Positions 1-9,037 of a stretch of 64,000 nt of DNA are shown piece after piece. The stretch is from Shimwellia pseudoproteus. GTDB taxonomy: Bacteria; Pseudomonadota; Gammaproteobacteria; Enterobacterales; Enterobacteriaceae. Where the stretch lies: assembly GCF_016415625.1 (NCBI RefSeq), contig NZ_WBXP01000014.1:24914-88913 (forward strand). The letters are read 5' to 3'. A program made the position numbers and the translations under genes. How positions within the stretch are numbered: the stretch's first letter is position 1; the number at the start of each line of letters is the position of its first letter. The notes beneath the pieces were generated by a model that saw nothing but the letters and a program-made list of their open reading frames with translations, was not told the DNA's origin and searched no databases.

Positions 1-585
1 GCCCGGCAAGAGAGTGACGCCGTAGCGGCCACGGGATTTGTGCGCAGTTTACAGCTTGCCCTGCTGGCCATTGTGGCAACGGCGCTGAATGCCGCCGTTG
101 AAGTGGCGGGCATGAACTTTTTATCCCTGTATGCGCTGGCCCACGGCTGGAGTGATAACCAGGCCACGACGCTTATTTCGGTGCTGTTGCTGGGGGCGAT
201 TGTGCTGCAACTCCCCCTCGGCTGGCTGGCGGATAAAGTGGATCGCCGCAGGCTGATAACCCAGTTGGCGGTGATTTCTACCCTCGGGGCGCTGATGTGG
301 CCGCTGATCCTGCCATACCCACTACTGGCCTACGGTGTACTGTTTCTGTGGGGCGGTTTTTTTGTCGGTATCTATACCGTTGCCATTACCTGGGTGGGCT
401 CGCTGTTTCGCGGTGCGGAGCTGGCGGGGATTTATGCCACCATGTCTGTGGCCTGGGGGGCGGGTGCGCTGCTGGGGCCGATACTCGGTGGTGTGGCGAT
501 GGAGATGGCGACCCACGGGCTGCCGTGGCTGGTGGCGTTGTTGTGCCTGATGTTTACGCTGCTCTCGTTACGTAAAGAGGTGTAA
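1..585 (+). CDS. MFS transporter, C-terminal part (truncated by window edge)
   Basis: The reading frame is open from the first base, so the N-terminal half lies outside the window. The visible 194 residues form about six hydrophobic helices with the inter-helix loop LADKVDRRR, a form of the major facilitator signature, followed by glycine-rich helices. The general pattern resembles the C-terminal half of YcaD-like efflux proteins of the inner membrane. The substrate cannot be told. A GTG at 40 is only an internal codon. The gene converges on the leftward operon that ends 10 bp downstream. Confidence 0.8.
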   Translation, partial: ARQESDAVAATGFVRSLQLALLAIVATALNAAVEVAGMNFLSLYALAHGWSDNQATTLISVLLLGAIVLQLPLGWLADKVDRRRLITQLAVISTLGALMWPLILPYPLLAYGVLFLWGGFFVGIYTVAITWVGSLFRGAELAGIYATMSVAWGAGALLGPILGGVAMEMATHGLPWLVALLCLMFTLLSLRKEV

Positions 586-595
586 TCCACGCAGT

Positions 596-1363
596 TTATT
601 CAGTAGGCGCGCCGCGGCGGATGTCCTGTGAAAAGCTTGGGCTGTCGATAACGCTGTGCGCCGCCATCAGGCGGCTGCGCGCCCGCAGCGTGGCAAAAGG
701 CTGGCGGGTATCCAGCAGCCCCATCTGGTAACAATAGCGATCGGCAAAGCCGCTTAATAACAGCCGCCAGTGATATTTTATCGCCGGGGATACCGCCCGG
801 CCGTGGCGCAAAATATTGGTGGTGCAATTATTCAATAATGTGTGATACCACTCCGGGTGGTTATTAAGCTGCTCAATGCGTAATAAATAATCGCGCAATA
901 ATTGCTGGCTTTGCTGAGGCGTAATATTCAGGGAATATAAATAAACCCGTTCCCGGCGGATATGCAGCCGCACGCCAATTACATCCCGCTCATCTGCGAC
1001 CACGTACATCAGCGGATAATTACGCCACAGGCCGCCCAGGGATGACCAGGGTTGATTATGGCGGCGCCGGGTTTCTACCGAGATAGCCAGCCACTGACCA
1101 TCGCGAAAGCCAAAACTTAAAAAGGCGTGAGCCACGCAGCCCCCGCCCCAGTACGAGAGCACCAGCGCCGTGGTGGTCAACTGGGAGAGATCCCGCTGGC
1201 GCTGATACCAGGCGGGGCTCTCCTGGCCGGTGGGGCTATAGCGGAAGTCGCGAATATTGCGCAGGGTGAAGCGGTTATCATCGTGCCACTCGACCTCTCC
1301 GGGGCGGGCGTATTCCGCGAGCCAGTCAATGGCGTCCTCCCCGGATGGGGGCTGGATGAGCAT
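596..1363 (-). CDS. DUF4105 (Lnb N-terminal-like) domain protein
   Basis: A 255-residue protein without an obvious signal peptide. It contains a histidine in a CVAHAFLSF context (H79) and later the motif NNCTTNI (C180). This histidine-before-cysteine order with an asparagine-cysteine pair is typical of the DUF4105 / Lnb_N family, thought to have a permuted papain-like fold. Family members act on periplasmic or membrane substrates, but the reaction here is unknown. Its ATG overlaps the stop of the upstream HdeD-like gene (ATGA), so it is the last gene of a three-gene leftward operon. The domain call is fairly secure; the function is open. Confidence 0.7.
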   Translation of the reverse strand: MLIQPPSGEDAIDWLAEYARPGEVEWHDDNRFTLRNIRDFRYSPTGQESPAWYQRQRDLSQLTTTALVLSYWGGGCVAHAFLSFGFRDGQWLAISVETRRRHNQPWSSLGGLWRNYPLMYVVADERDVIGVRLHIRRERVYLYSLNITPQQSQQLLRDYLLRIEQLNNHPEWYHTLLNNCTTNILRHGRAVSPAIKYHWRLLLSGFADRYCYQMGLLDTRQPFATLRARSRLMAAHSVIDSPSFSQDIRRGAPTE

Positions 1364-2670
1364 CAGTTCAGCCTTTCGGTCTGGCGGCGGATGCTGAACC
1401 AGCGGTTATCCGCCGGGTGTACGATAGCGCTCAGCGCCCGGGCGTAGTCCAGCACCAGGCCCGGGGTCCATGCCATGGTGGTGGCGCGCTTACGCAGCTG
1501 TGCCGCAATCCACATTTCAGGAATAAAAAACAGCCCGAGGAAGCGCAGCCAGCCGTAACGCTGAGCAAAAACACCGTCCAGCGCGGCTTCCAGGCCATAG
1601 GCGACGCTGCTGGAGCAGTTACGGGAGGTCAGATTGTAGATCTCCTCATCGCGGTAGCGTAGCCAGTAGCGCTTCAGGGATGCGCCGTTGATATTGTGGA
1701 AGATGATTTTCCGGTCAGACTCGCACCAGGCGGCGGATTCGCTGGAATAATCGGGCTGGAATTTCCCGGCTACGTTGTTCTCCTGGATTGCCTTTAGCGT
1801 GTTAAAGAACTCTGACGGTGAGCGGTCAATATCCACCGCAGGATACAAACTGATATACAGGGCGGGCGGCAACTCCAGGGCCGCGTGACCGGTAGAGATA
1901 ACGCCGGTAGCATCCACGGCGGCAATATAGCGATTAAAGACCGGACGCGGGATTGGCTGGTGGGCCGCCGAGCCTTCGGGTGTCCAGACATGCACGGTGA
2001 GCGGGCCATTTTCACCGGCTGGTGCGGTATCGGGTTGTTCATCGTCGGGTAAGACGCTGGCTTTACTCTTGATAAATAGCCGTTCCGGGGCCAGCAGGGC
2101 AAACACCGAACGCCTATCGTGCAGCCGGAAGGCCCGCCACGCGGTTCGCACACACTGGATACCGCTGATAAGCATCAACATTCCCACCAGTTGGGCGATG
2201 GTGCCTTTATGGTGGGTAGGGTAGGGCTGGAACAGAAACAGCGCGAAAGCCAGATAACCAATCCCGGCGACAAACGACGCTTTCCAGTTATCAAAGCGTA
2301 CCACCCAGGCGGAGGCCATCACAAACAGGCCGGTAATGAAGAAGGCAAAGCCGAACAGCAGTGCCAGCAGCAGGTTGCTGATGCCGTGCCCCAGCAGGGT
2401 CATCAGGGCGATAAATAAAAATAACGTCCCCTCAAAGTAGAGAATGGGCTTACGGGCCCCGGCTGCCCCGGGGGCCATTATCAGCATAACCAGGCTTTCA
2501 CAGATAAGCAGCCCGCTGAAGAACCGGGAGGGGAAGTACAGCATGCCGTCCAGCCCGTCGATAAATATCGACAGGCCCGCTATCCCCCACAGCACGCCAA
2601 ACAGCGCCAGCAGAGGGGTCGCCTGGCGAACGAAATTAGCGCCCATTAATAACAGTGCAATTTGTAACAT
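1363..2670 (-). CDS. HdeD-like (DUF308) membrane protein with C-terminal papain-like domain
   Basis: 435 residues. Residues 1-180 hold about six hydrophobic helices like HdeD/DUF308 acid-resistance membrane proteins. From about 225 there is a soluble domain with STGHAALELPP (H262) and SRNCSSSVAYG (C352). This repeats the histidine-then-NC arrangement of the downstream DUF4105 protein, so a papain-like thiol hydrolase or transferase domain is likely. A weakly hydrophobic stretch near 375-390 may reassociate with the membrane. It starts 3 bp after the MASE1 gene ends and overlaps the next gene by ATGA. HdeD is normally about 190 residues, so this is a fusion. The enzymatic role is inferred. Confidence 0.65.
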   Translation of the reverse strand: MLQIALLLMGANFVRQATPLLALFGVLWGIAGLSIFIDGLDGMLYFPSRFFSGLLICESLVMLIMAPGAAGARKPILYFEGTLFLFIALMTLLGHGISNLLLALLFGFAFFITGLFVMASAWVVRFDNWKASFVAGIGYLAFALFLFQPYPTHHKGTIAQLVGMLMLISGIQCVRTAWRAFRLHDRRSVFALLAPERLFIKSKASVLPDDEQPDTAPAGENGPLTVHVWTPEGSAAHQPIPRPVFNRYIAAVDATGVISTGHAALELPPALYISLYPAVDIDRSPSEFFNTLKAIQENNVAGKFQPDYSSESAAWCESDRKIIFHNINGASLKRYWLRYRDEEIYNLTSRNCSSSVAYGLEAALDGVFAQRYGWLRFLGLFFIPEMWIAAQLRKRATTMAWTPGLVLDYARALSAIVHPADNRWFSIRRQTERLN

Positions 2671-2673
2671 GGC

Positions 2674-3891
2674 TCAGCCCTCCCCGGGCGTGGGTGCGTG
2701 ATTTTCCTCATCAGCCCACTGACCAACCAGTAACAGCCCCCAGGGGCGCTGCAGGCGAATTAATGTAGTTTCTTCTATGTGAATGTGGCGCCAGCCGGGC
2801 AAGTGCAGGGTGAAGCGAAAAGGCTGGCTGGTGTTGTGATCGTTAACGACCGCCGCCCAGCGCTGGCGCATCTGGCCCTGGTCCTCTTCGTCCAGCAGGG
2901 CAATTAACTGGTCCCGGTGGGTTATTGCGGCCAGTTGCGTTTGCAGGGCGGAGGTGCTGTTTTCATCCCAGCCGATACGCCCGCTTTCCGGTTCGAGAAA
3001 GTATGAAATCGTCGGTTTTCTGGCCTGGTGGTTATACAGATAGATAAAGCTCAGCAACAGCGCGGTGCCGGAGAGGTAAATCTGGGCCAGTAACAGGGGC
3101 TCTCCGGCGTGCAGGCCGCGGGTAAAAAACGGCCCGTATCCTTGCCATGAACAGACAATAACAATGGCGCTAAAACAGGTGAACACCAGTGCACCGGCTT
3201 TATTTCCGCCGATCAGCGGCAGGGCGATCATCAGCATCACCGGCACACAGGCCAGCATAAACAGCGAGACGTCGCCTTTGTCCCCACTGGGGGGTTGGCG
3301 GAAGATATACAGGGTCAGGCCACACAGCAATAATCCGAGTACGGTCGCTGATACGCAGCGGGCAAGGGGAGGCCGGCCATCGTTGCGCAGCAGCCCGACA
3401 ATTATCGTGGTCAGCAATACCGTGCTGGACACATTGGCGGACCACCAGATCCACAGGGCGCGGGTAAATGCGATGTCGTGATGAAGGGTGGTCCAGATGG
3501 CGATCAACCCACCCGCCAGGGTGCTGATAATAGCGGTAGAGAGCAGCCAGACGATCAGCGCATGCAGCGTGTCACCGGGCCGTGAATAGTGGCGGACACA
3601 CCAGGCGATGGCGATATCATCACACAATGACACTACCGAGTGGATCAGCGACGTGTTCAGGCTGTGGTGCACGACGGCATCCAGCAGATACTGGACGGTA
3701 AACAGGCCGATAAACAGCGCCAGCCAGAGGCGGCCTGGGGTCAGGATAAATGCCGCTACCGCCATGCCTGCCGGTAACCAGACAAATGACAGCCGGTCTT
3801 GCGCATCATGGAGCCAGAGCGATAAGTACCCCAGTAAGAAATATAACGTACACCACAGCAATAACTGCCAGTAATAGCGACCAGAAAGCAT
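2674..3891 (-). CDS. MASE1-domain membrane sensor without output domain
   Basis: 405 residues. The first 290 hold eight or more membrane helices with the MASE1 signature region FVWLPAGMAVAAFILTPG near the N-terminus. The C-terminal 115 residues (from RKPTISYFLEP) look like a degenerate PAS domain, ending in HIHIEETTLIRL. MASE1 is a sensory membrane module usually fused to GGDEF, EAL or histidine kinase domains, but no such output is present. It is the first gene of the leftward operon and is divergent from a PAS-GGDEF protein that lacks a membrane domain, so the two could signal together. That link is inference from position. Confidence 0.7.
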   Translation of the reverse strand: MLSGRYYWQLLLWCTLYFLLGYLSLWLHDAQDRLSFVWLPAGMAVAAFILTPGRLWLALFIGLFTVQYLLDAVVHHSLNTSLIHSVVSLCDDIAIAWCVRHYSRPGDTLHALIVWLLSTAIISTLAGGLIAIWTTLHHDIAFTRALWIWWSANVSSTVLLTTIIVGLLRNDGRPPLARCVSATVLGLLLCGLTLYIFRQPPSGDKGDVSLFMLACVPVMLMIALPLIGGNKAGALVFTCFSAIVIVCSWQGYGPFFTRGLHAGEPLLLAQIYLSGTALLLSFIYLYNHQARKPTISYFLEPESGRIGWDENSTSALQTQLAAITHRDQLIALLDEEDQGQMRQRWAAVVNDHNTSQPFRFTLHLPGWRHIHIEETTLIRLQRPWGLLLVGQWADEENHAPTPGEG

Positions 3892-4353
3892 ATTTACCTC
3901 TGACAGATGACCCGGTTGAATAGGTGTGCCCCGATAAAGTGCACAGGAATAACATCTGTTACGTATTTGTACGTAACTATATGATATATATAGATTTATA
4001 TTTTAAATCACTCATGTCAAATGGCTATACAAAAGACCATAAAACTTGAAGGTAATCTGCACTGGGGCATATTGGGTTTGGGTATTTGGCGTAGATAAAT
4101 TTATGGTGGGTTAATCGATGGCGTTGTTTATGGTGGCAAGGCCAATTACAATTGGCTGGCGTAGTGATAATGCATTCTGTCATCTAGCGCCCATCAAACT
4201 AATACCTGAGAGTGATAATTTCTGACACTTTTATCGGTTATCATATGGCATGGTGTATCTGCGCTGCCATGTATATTACCTGAGTAAGGTAAAAATATGC
4301 CGTGAGTATGATGATATTGTTGCGGTAATTTTAAATTAAATTTTCTGTAGTAT
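3892..4353 (+). other. 462-bp intergenic region between divergent MASE1 operon and GGDEF gene
   Basis: AT-rich sequence, including a run of TATA-like steps around 3980-4000, that must hold the promoters of both the leftward membrane operon and the rightward diguanylate cyclase gene. Short antisense frames here have no recognisable protein features. No clear operator repeat or RNA was recognised. Confidence 0.5.
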
Positions 4354-5328
4354 TTGTCCCTGGAAATGAATGTGATGGTTGTGAATAGCGCGAAGGCAAC
4401 GGATATTTTTGATATCAATGAGCGTCAGCAATATGACATCGTTAGCGAAATGTTGAATGTCAGCGAGGATTGTATCAAAGTGATTGGGACGGATGGCTCG
4501 CTGCTGTTTGTAAACCATGCCGGTTGCCAGGCATTGGGGATCGATAAAAATAACCCCGCGGGTATCAACTGGCTTAGTCTGTTACCAGACAACGTGCAGC
4601 GTCGCGGTCGCGCAGCGTTGAAAAAGGCCAGCCAGGGACAACGCTGTACGTTTAACGGGGCCACCGGTACAAATACCAGTGATGTTATTTACTGGAATAA
4701 TGCGCTCACGCCGGTTATCGGTGATGATCAACAGGTCTCCCATATATTATGTGTCTCCCGGGATATTACCCGGCAAGTGCTGGCTGAGCGTAAGCTAAAA
4801 GTAGAAAGTGAAAGCGATGCCCTGACAGGGTTGTATAATCGACGGGCTTTTCATAAATATTTGTCGCGGCGGATACTCAGAGCGAAAAGAAAGCATCAGC
4901 AGGTCGGGCTATTATTTATTGATCTTGATGATTTTAAATATATCAATGACAGCTATGGTCATATGGTGGGCGATAAAGTATTAAAACAGGTCGCAAAGAG
5001 TATATCCAAAGTACAAAATGAGCACCGGATCATCGCGCGCCTGGGGGGCGATGAGTTTGCGGTGATCATTGATGATGTTACTGATGATGCGGACATTTTA
5101 TCTGTGGCGCAGAGCATCATTAATCAGGTGTCGCGCACGGTTCGTTACGGGAAGCAGTCAGTGTCTTTGGGGGTTGGCATTGGTATTGCGGTTTATCCCG
5201 GCCAGGCGGGCAACGCCCATGAACTGATACGCCTTGCGGATCTGGCGATGTACCAGCAAAAATCCCGCGGGAAAGCAGGCGTCTGTTTATACCATCAAAC
5301 GGCGAGTTGTGAACGGCGCTCACACTGA
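4354..5328 (+). CDS. PAS-GGDEF diguanylate cyclase
   Basis: 324 residues, cytosolic with no membrane helix. A PAS domain covers about 25-130 (VIGTDGSLLFVNHAG; VSRDITRQVLAERKL leads into the linker) and a GGDEF domain about 150-315. The catalytic motif RLGGDEF is intact, as is the DALTGLYNRR start of the domain, so it should make cyclic di-GMP from two GTP. The four residues at the allosteric I-site position are NEHR, not RxxD, so product inhibition through that site is unlikely. TTG at 4354 is the longest start; ATG at 4366 or 4375 is equally possible. The gene stands alone, divergent from the MASE1 operon. Confidence 0.85.
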   Translation: MSLEMNVMVVNSAKATDIFDINERQQYDIVSEMLNVSEDCIKVIGTDGSLLFVNHAGCQALGIDKNNPAGINWLSLLPDNVQRRGRAALKKASQGQRCTFNGATGTNTSDVIYWNNALTPVIGDDQQVSHILCVSRDITRQVLAERKLKVESESDALTGLYNRRAFHKYLSRRILRAKRKHQQVGLLFIDLDDFKYINDSYGHMVGDKVLKQVAKSISKVQNEHRIIARLGGDEFAVIIDDVTDDADILSVAQSIINQVSRTVRYGKQSVSLGVGIGIAVYPGQAGNAHELIRLADLAMYQQKSRGKAGVCLYHQTASCERRSH

Positions 5329-5345
5329 GGTATCGCTCGCCGGGA

Positions 5346-6135
5346 TCAGGTATTGCCGCCCGGTGTACGGCCAGTCTGGCGGGAGAACATCGCAATAAAC
5401 GCTGATGCCGTGCTGTAGCCCATCTCAAAGGCGACACTTTCAATCTTTTCTCCCTTCTCCAGCAGCGGCATGGCCCGCACAACGCGTAAACGCTGGCGCC
5501 ACTGGTTTAATGACATCCCCAGCGTGGCTTCACACCGGCGGTGCAGGGTACGCATGGTGATCCCGGCCTCCCGGGCAAGGATCGCCAGTGGGGTATTACT
5601 TGCGGGATCCCGCTCCAGTTTTTCGAGGATGGGCCGGATGACAGGATCCCCGGTGAAGGGCAGAAAATTGTCTTTTACCGGTGCGCTGTTCAGCTGGTCG
5701 CGCAATACCATCAGCAGCCTCTGATGCGCGTCAGAGAGCGGCAGATGCGGTGGATGGTGGCGCAAATGGCTAAGCAGTGCCGTGGTAAAAGGGCGTGGTT
5801 TCAAGGGAGCAGGCATACGCCGGTAGTGCCTGGCACAGCGGTGCAGAGAGATACAGCGTGCAGTGGATCGCGCCATTACGGTTTAGCCCTTCATGGGTGA
5901 CACCGGGGGGAAGCCAGATCCCATAGTGGGGCGGGGCCAGTAAATGGCCGTGTTCAAGGCGCACCTCCAGCAGGCCAGTAAACGAGTAGACAAACTCACC
6001 CCAGTGGTGGCGATGGCGTGAGTAGCTGGCGCCCGCAGGCATCTCTGCCACCCGGAACCAGAGCGGCGCAGGGATCTCGTGTTCAAAAGGGGGAGCAATA
6101 TGGTGTTGCTGTTGGGCCATACGGCGGTGAGGCAT
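5346..6135 (-). pseudogene. AraC-family regulator with cupin domain, frameshifted
   Basis: Two overlapping frames together make one normal AraC protein. The first, from ATG at 6135 (or 6120), encodes an N-terminal cupin (SRHRHHWGEFVYSF) and runs into a stop at 5770. The second encodes the C-terminal double helix-turn-helix (ILAREAGITMRTLHRR, then IESVAFEMGYSTASAF) and stops at 5346. The switch point is a run of four T on the coding strand (AAAA at 5787-5790 on the plus strand); removing one T restores TPFTTALLSHL. The gene is divergent from the EamA exporter and would be its likely regulator. It may be a true pseudogene or a sequencing error. Confidence 0.75.
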
Positions 6136-6238
6136 AGGTATTCTGCTGATCTGCACTATTGAATGTCCATTTTGCATTATATGCGCCATACCGGCCACTG
6201 CCATACTGCGGGTTTTATCACGCTGACAGGAAAAGACG

Positions 6239-7165
6239 GTGAGGCGAGGGGTCGATTTACGCGCGGTGGCGAGCATGGTACTGCTGTGTATTATCTGGGG
6301 TATCCAGCAGGTGGCGATTAAAGGTGTGATGGATGAGGTTTCCTCCCTGTTGCAGATTGCCATTCGCAGCGGGGCCAGCGCAGTGCTGATTTTTCTGTTG
6401 TCCACATGCCTATCCCGTACGACGGCGGATACCCGGGAATTCCGGCTGGCAGGGTGTGTCGCCGGGGCGCTATTTGCACTGGAGTTTTTCTTTGTCGCCC
6501 AGGGGCTGCGGTTTACGTCGGCATCCCATATGGCGGTATTCCTGTATACCGCGCCGATATTTGCCGCGATTGGCCTCCAGCTGTTTCACCCGGATGAACG
6601 GCTCAGCCTGCTTCAGTGGGGTGGTATTGCGTTGGCATTTACCGGGATTGCCGTGGCCTTTTTATCTGGCGGGCAGCAACGCGGTGATGTGCACCAGATG
6701 CTGATCGGTGACGGTATGGGGCTGCTGGCCGGGTTTTCCTGGGGGGCGACTACGGTGGTGGTGCGCTGTTCCGCCCTGAGCCGGGCCCCGGCGAGCGTCA
6801 CGCTGTTTTATCAGCTGGCTGGCGGGGCGGTATTGCTGCTGCCGCTGGCGTGGGTGTCTGGCCAGCACCATTTTCAGCCGGCGCTGGCCGGTATACTGAG
6901 CCTGGTATTCCAGACGCTGGTGGTCTCTTTTGCCAGCTATCTGGCATGGTTTAGTCTGATGAAGGTGTATATCGTCTCCCAACTGGGGATATTGTCGTTT
7001 ATGACCCCGGTATTTGGGGTGCTTGCCGGGATGCTGATATTACATGAGAAACCCTTGCCGGAATTTTTTTATGGCAGTGCGCTGATTCTGGCTGGGGTAA
7101 TTATTGTCAGCGGCATGCCGTGGTTTAGCGAATATATTAAAAAACGGCTGCGCTATCAGGTTTAA
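6239..7165 (+). CDS. EamA/DMT-family transporter
   Basis: 308 residues with ten predicted helices in two EamA repeats, the drug/metabolite transporter pattern (IIWGIQQVAIKG in helix 1; GFSWGATTVVVR at the start of the second half). Such proteins export amino acids or other metabolites through the inner membrane. The GTG start at 6239 is the longest; no strong Shine-Dalgarno decides it. The gene is divergent from the AraC regulator, an arrangement common for an exporter and its inducer-responsive regulator. The substrate is unknown. Confidence 0.8.
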   Translation: MRRGVDLRAVASMVLLCIIWGIQQVAIKGVMDEVSSLLQIAIRSGASAVLIFLLSTCLSRTTADTREFRLAGCVAGALFALEFFFVAQGLRFTSASHMAVFLYTAPIFAAIGLQLFHPDERLSLLQWGGIALAFTGIAVAFLSGGQQRGDVHQMLIGDGMGLLAGFSWGATTVVVRCSALSRAPASVTLFYQLAGGAVLLLPLAWVSGQHHFQPALAGILSLVFQTLVVSFASYLAWFSLMKVYIVSQLGILSFMTPVFGVLAGMLILHEKPLPEFFYGSALILAGVIIVSGMPWFSEYIKKRLRYQV

Positions 7166-7198
7166 TATTTCTTAATTTTTATTTCTAGTGACCTGATG

Positions 7199-7230
7199 TT
7201 TAACCGGGCTGAATATTCAGCCCGGTTAAA
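7199..7230. terminator. Bidirectional hairpin between convergent genes
   Basis: A perfect 32-nt palindrome (half-site TTTAACCGGGCTGAAT) lies between the converging EamA and GGCT genes. The GC-rich stem with short A/T ends suits a bidirectional terminator, although neither side has a long U-tract. Confidence 0.6.
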
Positions 7231-7235
7231 CAATA

Positions 7236-7562
7236 TTATTGGCTCAGCATATAAATCCATGACTGTACTTTACGGCCACTATGAGTAGTTACCGTAACGC
7301 TCACGCGCTGATACTCCGCGCCTTCGAACGCATCCAGCACCTGCCAGTTAGCCGCCAAATTATCTGAAGAAAATAAATAGCCGTTTACCCGATTCTCGCT
7401 GTTATCCAGCACAATACCCGGGTAGCCCATGTCGGCTCCCCAGCCTTTTTGTTCCAGAGAACCATTAACGTAGCCTTCTTCCCAGCTACCGCCGATATTT
7501 TCCATTATATGGGCGTTAGGGCGGCCGGGGCATAATGTGCCATAGACAAATAAACTATCCAT
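7236..7562 (-). CDS. GGCT-like (gamma-glutamylcyclotransferase fold) protein
   Basis: 108 residues beginning MDSLFVYGTLCPG. The FVYGTL segment is the substrate-binding signature of the gamma-glutamylcyclotransferase fold (YtfP/AIG2-like). The glutamate of LDAFEGAEYQR matches the catalytic position, so a small cyclotransferase acting on gamma-glutamyl amides is plausible. The length matches the single-domain family. It is a single gene, convergent with the EamA transporter. The substrate is unknown. Confidence 0.8.
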   Translation of the reverse strand: MDSLFVYGTLCPGRPNAHIMENIGGSWEEGYVNGSLEQKGWGADMGYPGIVLDNSENRVNGYLFSSDNLAANWQVLDAFEGAEYQRVSVTVTTHSGRKVQSWIYMLSQ

Positions 7563-7765
7563 TAGTAAATTCCAGATGATATAAAACAGAATATCAGGCT
7601 ACCATGAATATCATCGGGGTGCCATATTTTACAGCGCTATAATAATATAATAAATTGCTGGCGTTAATTAATAGTAATTATATTTGTTACGCGATGCGCT
7701 AAAAAAGCGCAGGGCAACAATCTGCTCAATCACCACGACCTCAATTACCACGACATTGAGAGGTT

Positions 7766-7790
7766 GCCCCTGGCGGCGGTATCCAGGGGC
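7766..7790 (-). terminator. Possible terminator hairpin downstream of yqeG
   Basis: An exact 8-bp stem (GCCCCTGG / CCAGGGGC) with a 9-nt loop lies 15 bp beyond the yqeG stop. There is no U-tract, so the assignment is weak. Confidence 0.35.
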
Positions 7791-7804
7791 GTACGGCGGG
7801 GTGT

Positions 7805-9037
7805 CTAGCCTAAGAACATCACTGATACGCACATCAGGCCAACAATCAGGGTTATCAGATTCCCCACTGAACGGTACGGTTTCAGCGCCGGGATCAGGTA
7901 GGTGGACAGTGTTGGCATAATAAACAGGATCATGGCGATCAGCGGCCCACTGATGGCGTAAATCATTGATATCGCGTTTGGATTAATGCAGCACACGATA
8001 AAGGTCAGTAGTGATACCAGCATAATCGACAGCGCCCGGTTAAAGGCCCGGCTTTTTTTCACTCCCACCTGGTTCAGGCCGGTTTTGACCATCTCAGTGG
8101 CCCCTTCAATCACCCCGAAATAGGTCCCGAGGAAGGATTTTGACATGGCAATGACCGCGACAATAATCCCTGAGATAGAGAGCCACGCCGGGGCATTGGG
8201 CATCATTGACAGTGCCGACAAGATAGTGACGCCGTGATCTTTTGCGGAGGTAATATACGACGGGGGAATCGACAGCACACAGCTGAAGACAAAAAACAGC
8301 ACGCTGATGCAGATGATCAGATAGGCGACTTTCATGATTTTTTTGCATTTATCCATTGCCTTATCGGCGTATTTTTCCCGTCTGTCGATGGCAAACGTGG
8401 AAATGATAGGCGTATGACTAAAAGCGAAAACCATCACCGGAATTGAAATCCATATCTGGTGTAGCGTGTGCTGATCAAAGGACATTTGGCCCGTCAGCAG
8501 CGAGGGCTGCCAGCTGCCGGTCAGGTAGAACGACAGGAACAGGAAGTAGGCGATCAGCGGGAAAACCAGGAACCCCATCACCCGGATGGTCGCATGGCGG
8601 CCCATCAGGAAAATCAGGTTTAGCACCACGACGACCGCCAGGCTGACCATCATGCGTATGTGGGTATTAATCACCATATGGGCTGCCAGCTGCTCGATAA
8701 GCGAGTTGGTTATCGCTACCGCGTAGATCAACACCACGACAAAGAAGGCAATAAAATACAATGCGGTAATCAGGCTACCTATCTTCTTACCGTAATAGTG
8801 GGTGACGGCGGCAGTGATCCCCTCGCCCGAGGCGGCGGTATTGGATGACAGGATAAACTGGCATAACGCTTTGTGGGGCCAGTAGGTTAATGGCCATGCC
8901 ACCAGTGCCGTAATGAACAGAACAACAGCCCCTGCGGAACCCAGCTGTATCGGAAGGAATAGAGTACCTGCGCCAACGGCAGTCCCATATAGTGCGAAAC
9001 TCCAGAGAGTCTCTTCTTTTGACCAAATTTTAGACAT
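7805..9037 (-). CDS. yqeG: YqeG-like HAAAP amino acid permease
   Basis: 410 residues, about eleven membrane helices. The N-terminus KIWSKEETLWSFALYGTAVG and the body match my recollection of E. coli YqeG almost residue for residue; YqeG belongs to the hydroxy/aromatic amino acid permease family with SdaC and TdcC. It probably imports a small amino acid such as serine with protons or sodium; the substrate is not set by sequence. The gene is monocistronic and leftward, with ATG at 9037. Confidence 0.88.
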   Translation of the reverse strand: MSKIWSKEETLWSFALYGTAVGAGTLFLPIQLGSAGAVVLFITALVAWPLTYWPHKALCQFILSSNTAASGEGITAAVTHYYGKKIGSLITALYFIAFFVVVLIYAVAITNSLIEQLAAHMVINTHIRMMVSLAVVVVLNLIFLMGRHATIRVMGFLVFPLIAYFLFLSFYLTGSWQPSLLTGQMSFDQHTLHQIWISIPVMVFAFSHTPIISTFAIDRREKYADKAMDKCKKIMKVAYLIICISVLFFVFSCVLSIPPSYITSAKDHGVTILSALSMMPNAPAWLSISGIIVAVIAMSKSFLGTYFGVIEGATEMVKTGLNQVGVKKSRAFNRALSIMLVSLLTFIVCCINPNAISMIYAISGPLIAMILFIMPTLSTYLIPALKPYRSVGNLITLIVGLMCVSVMFLG

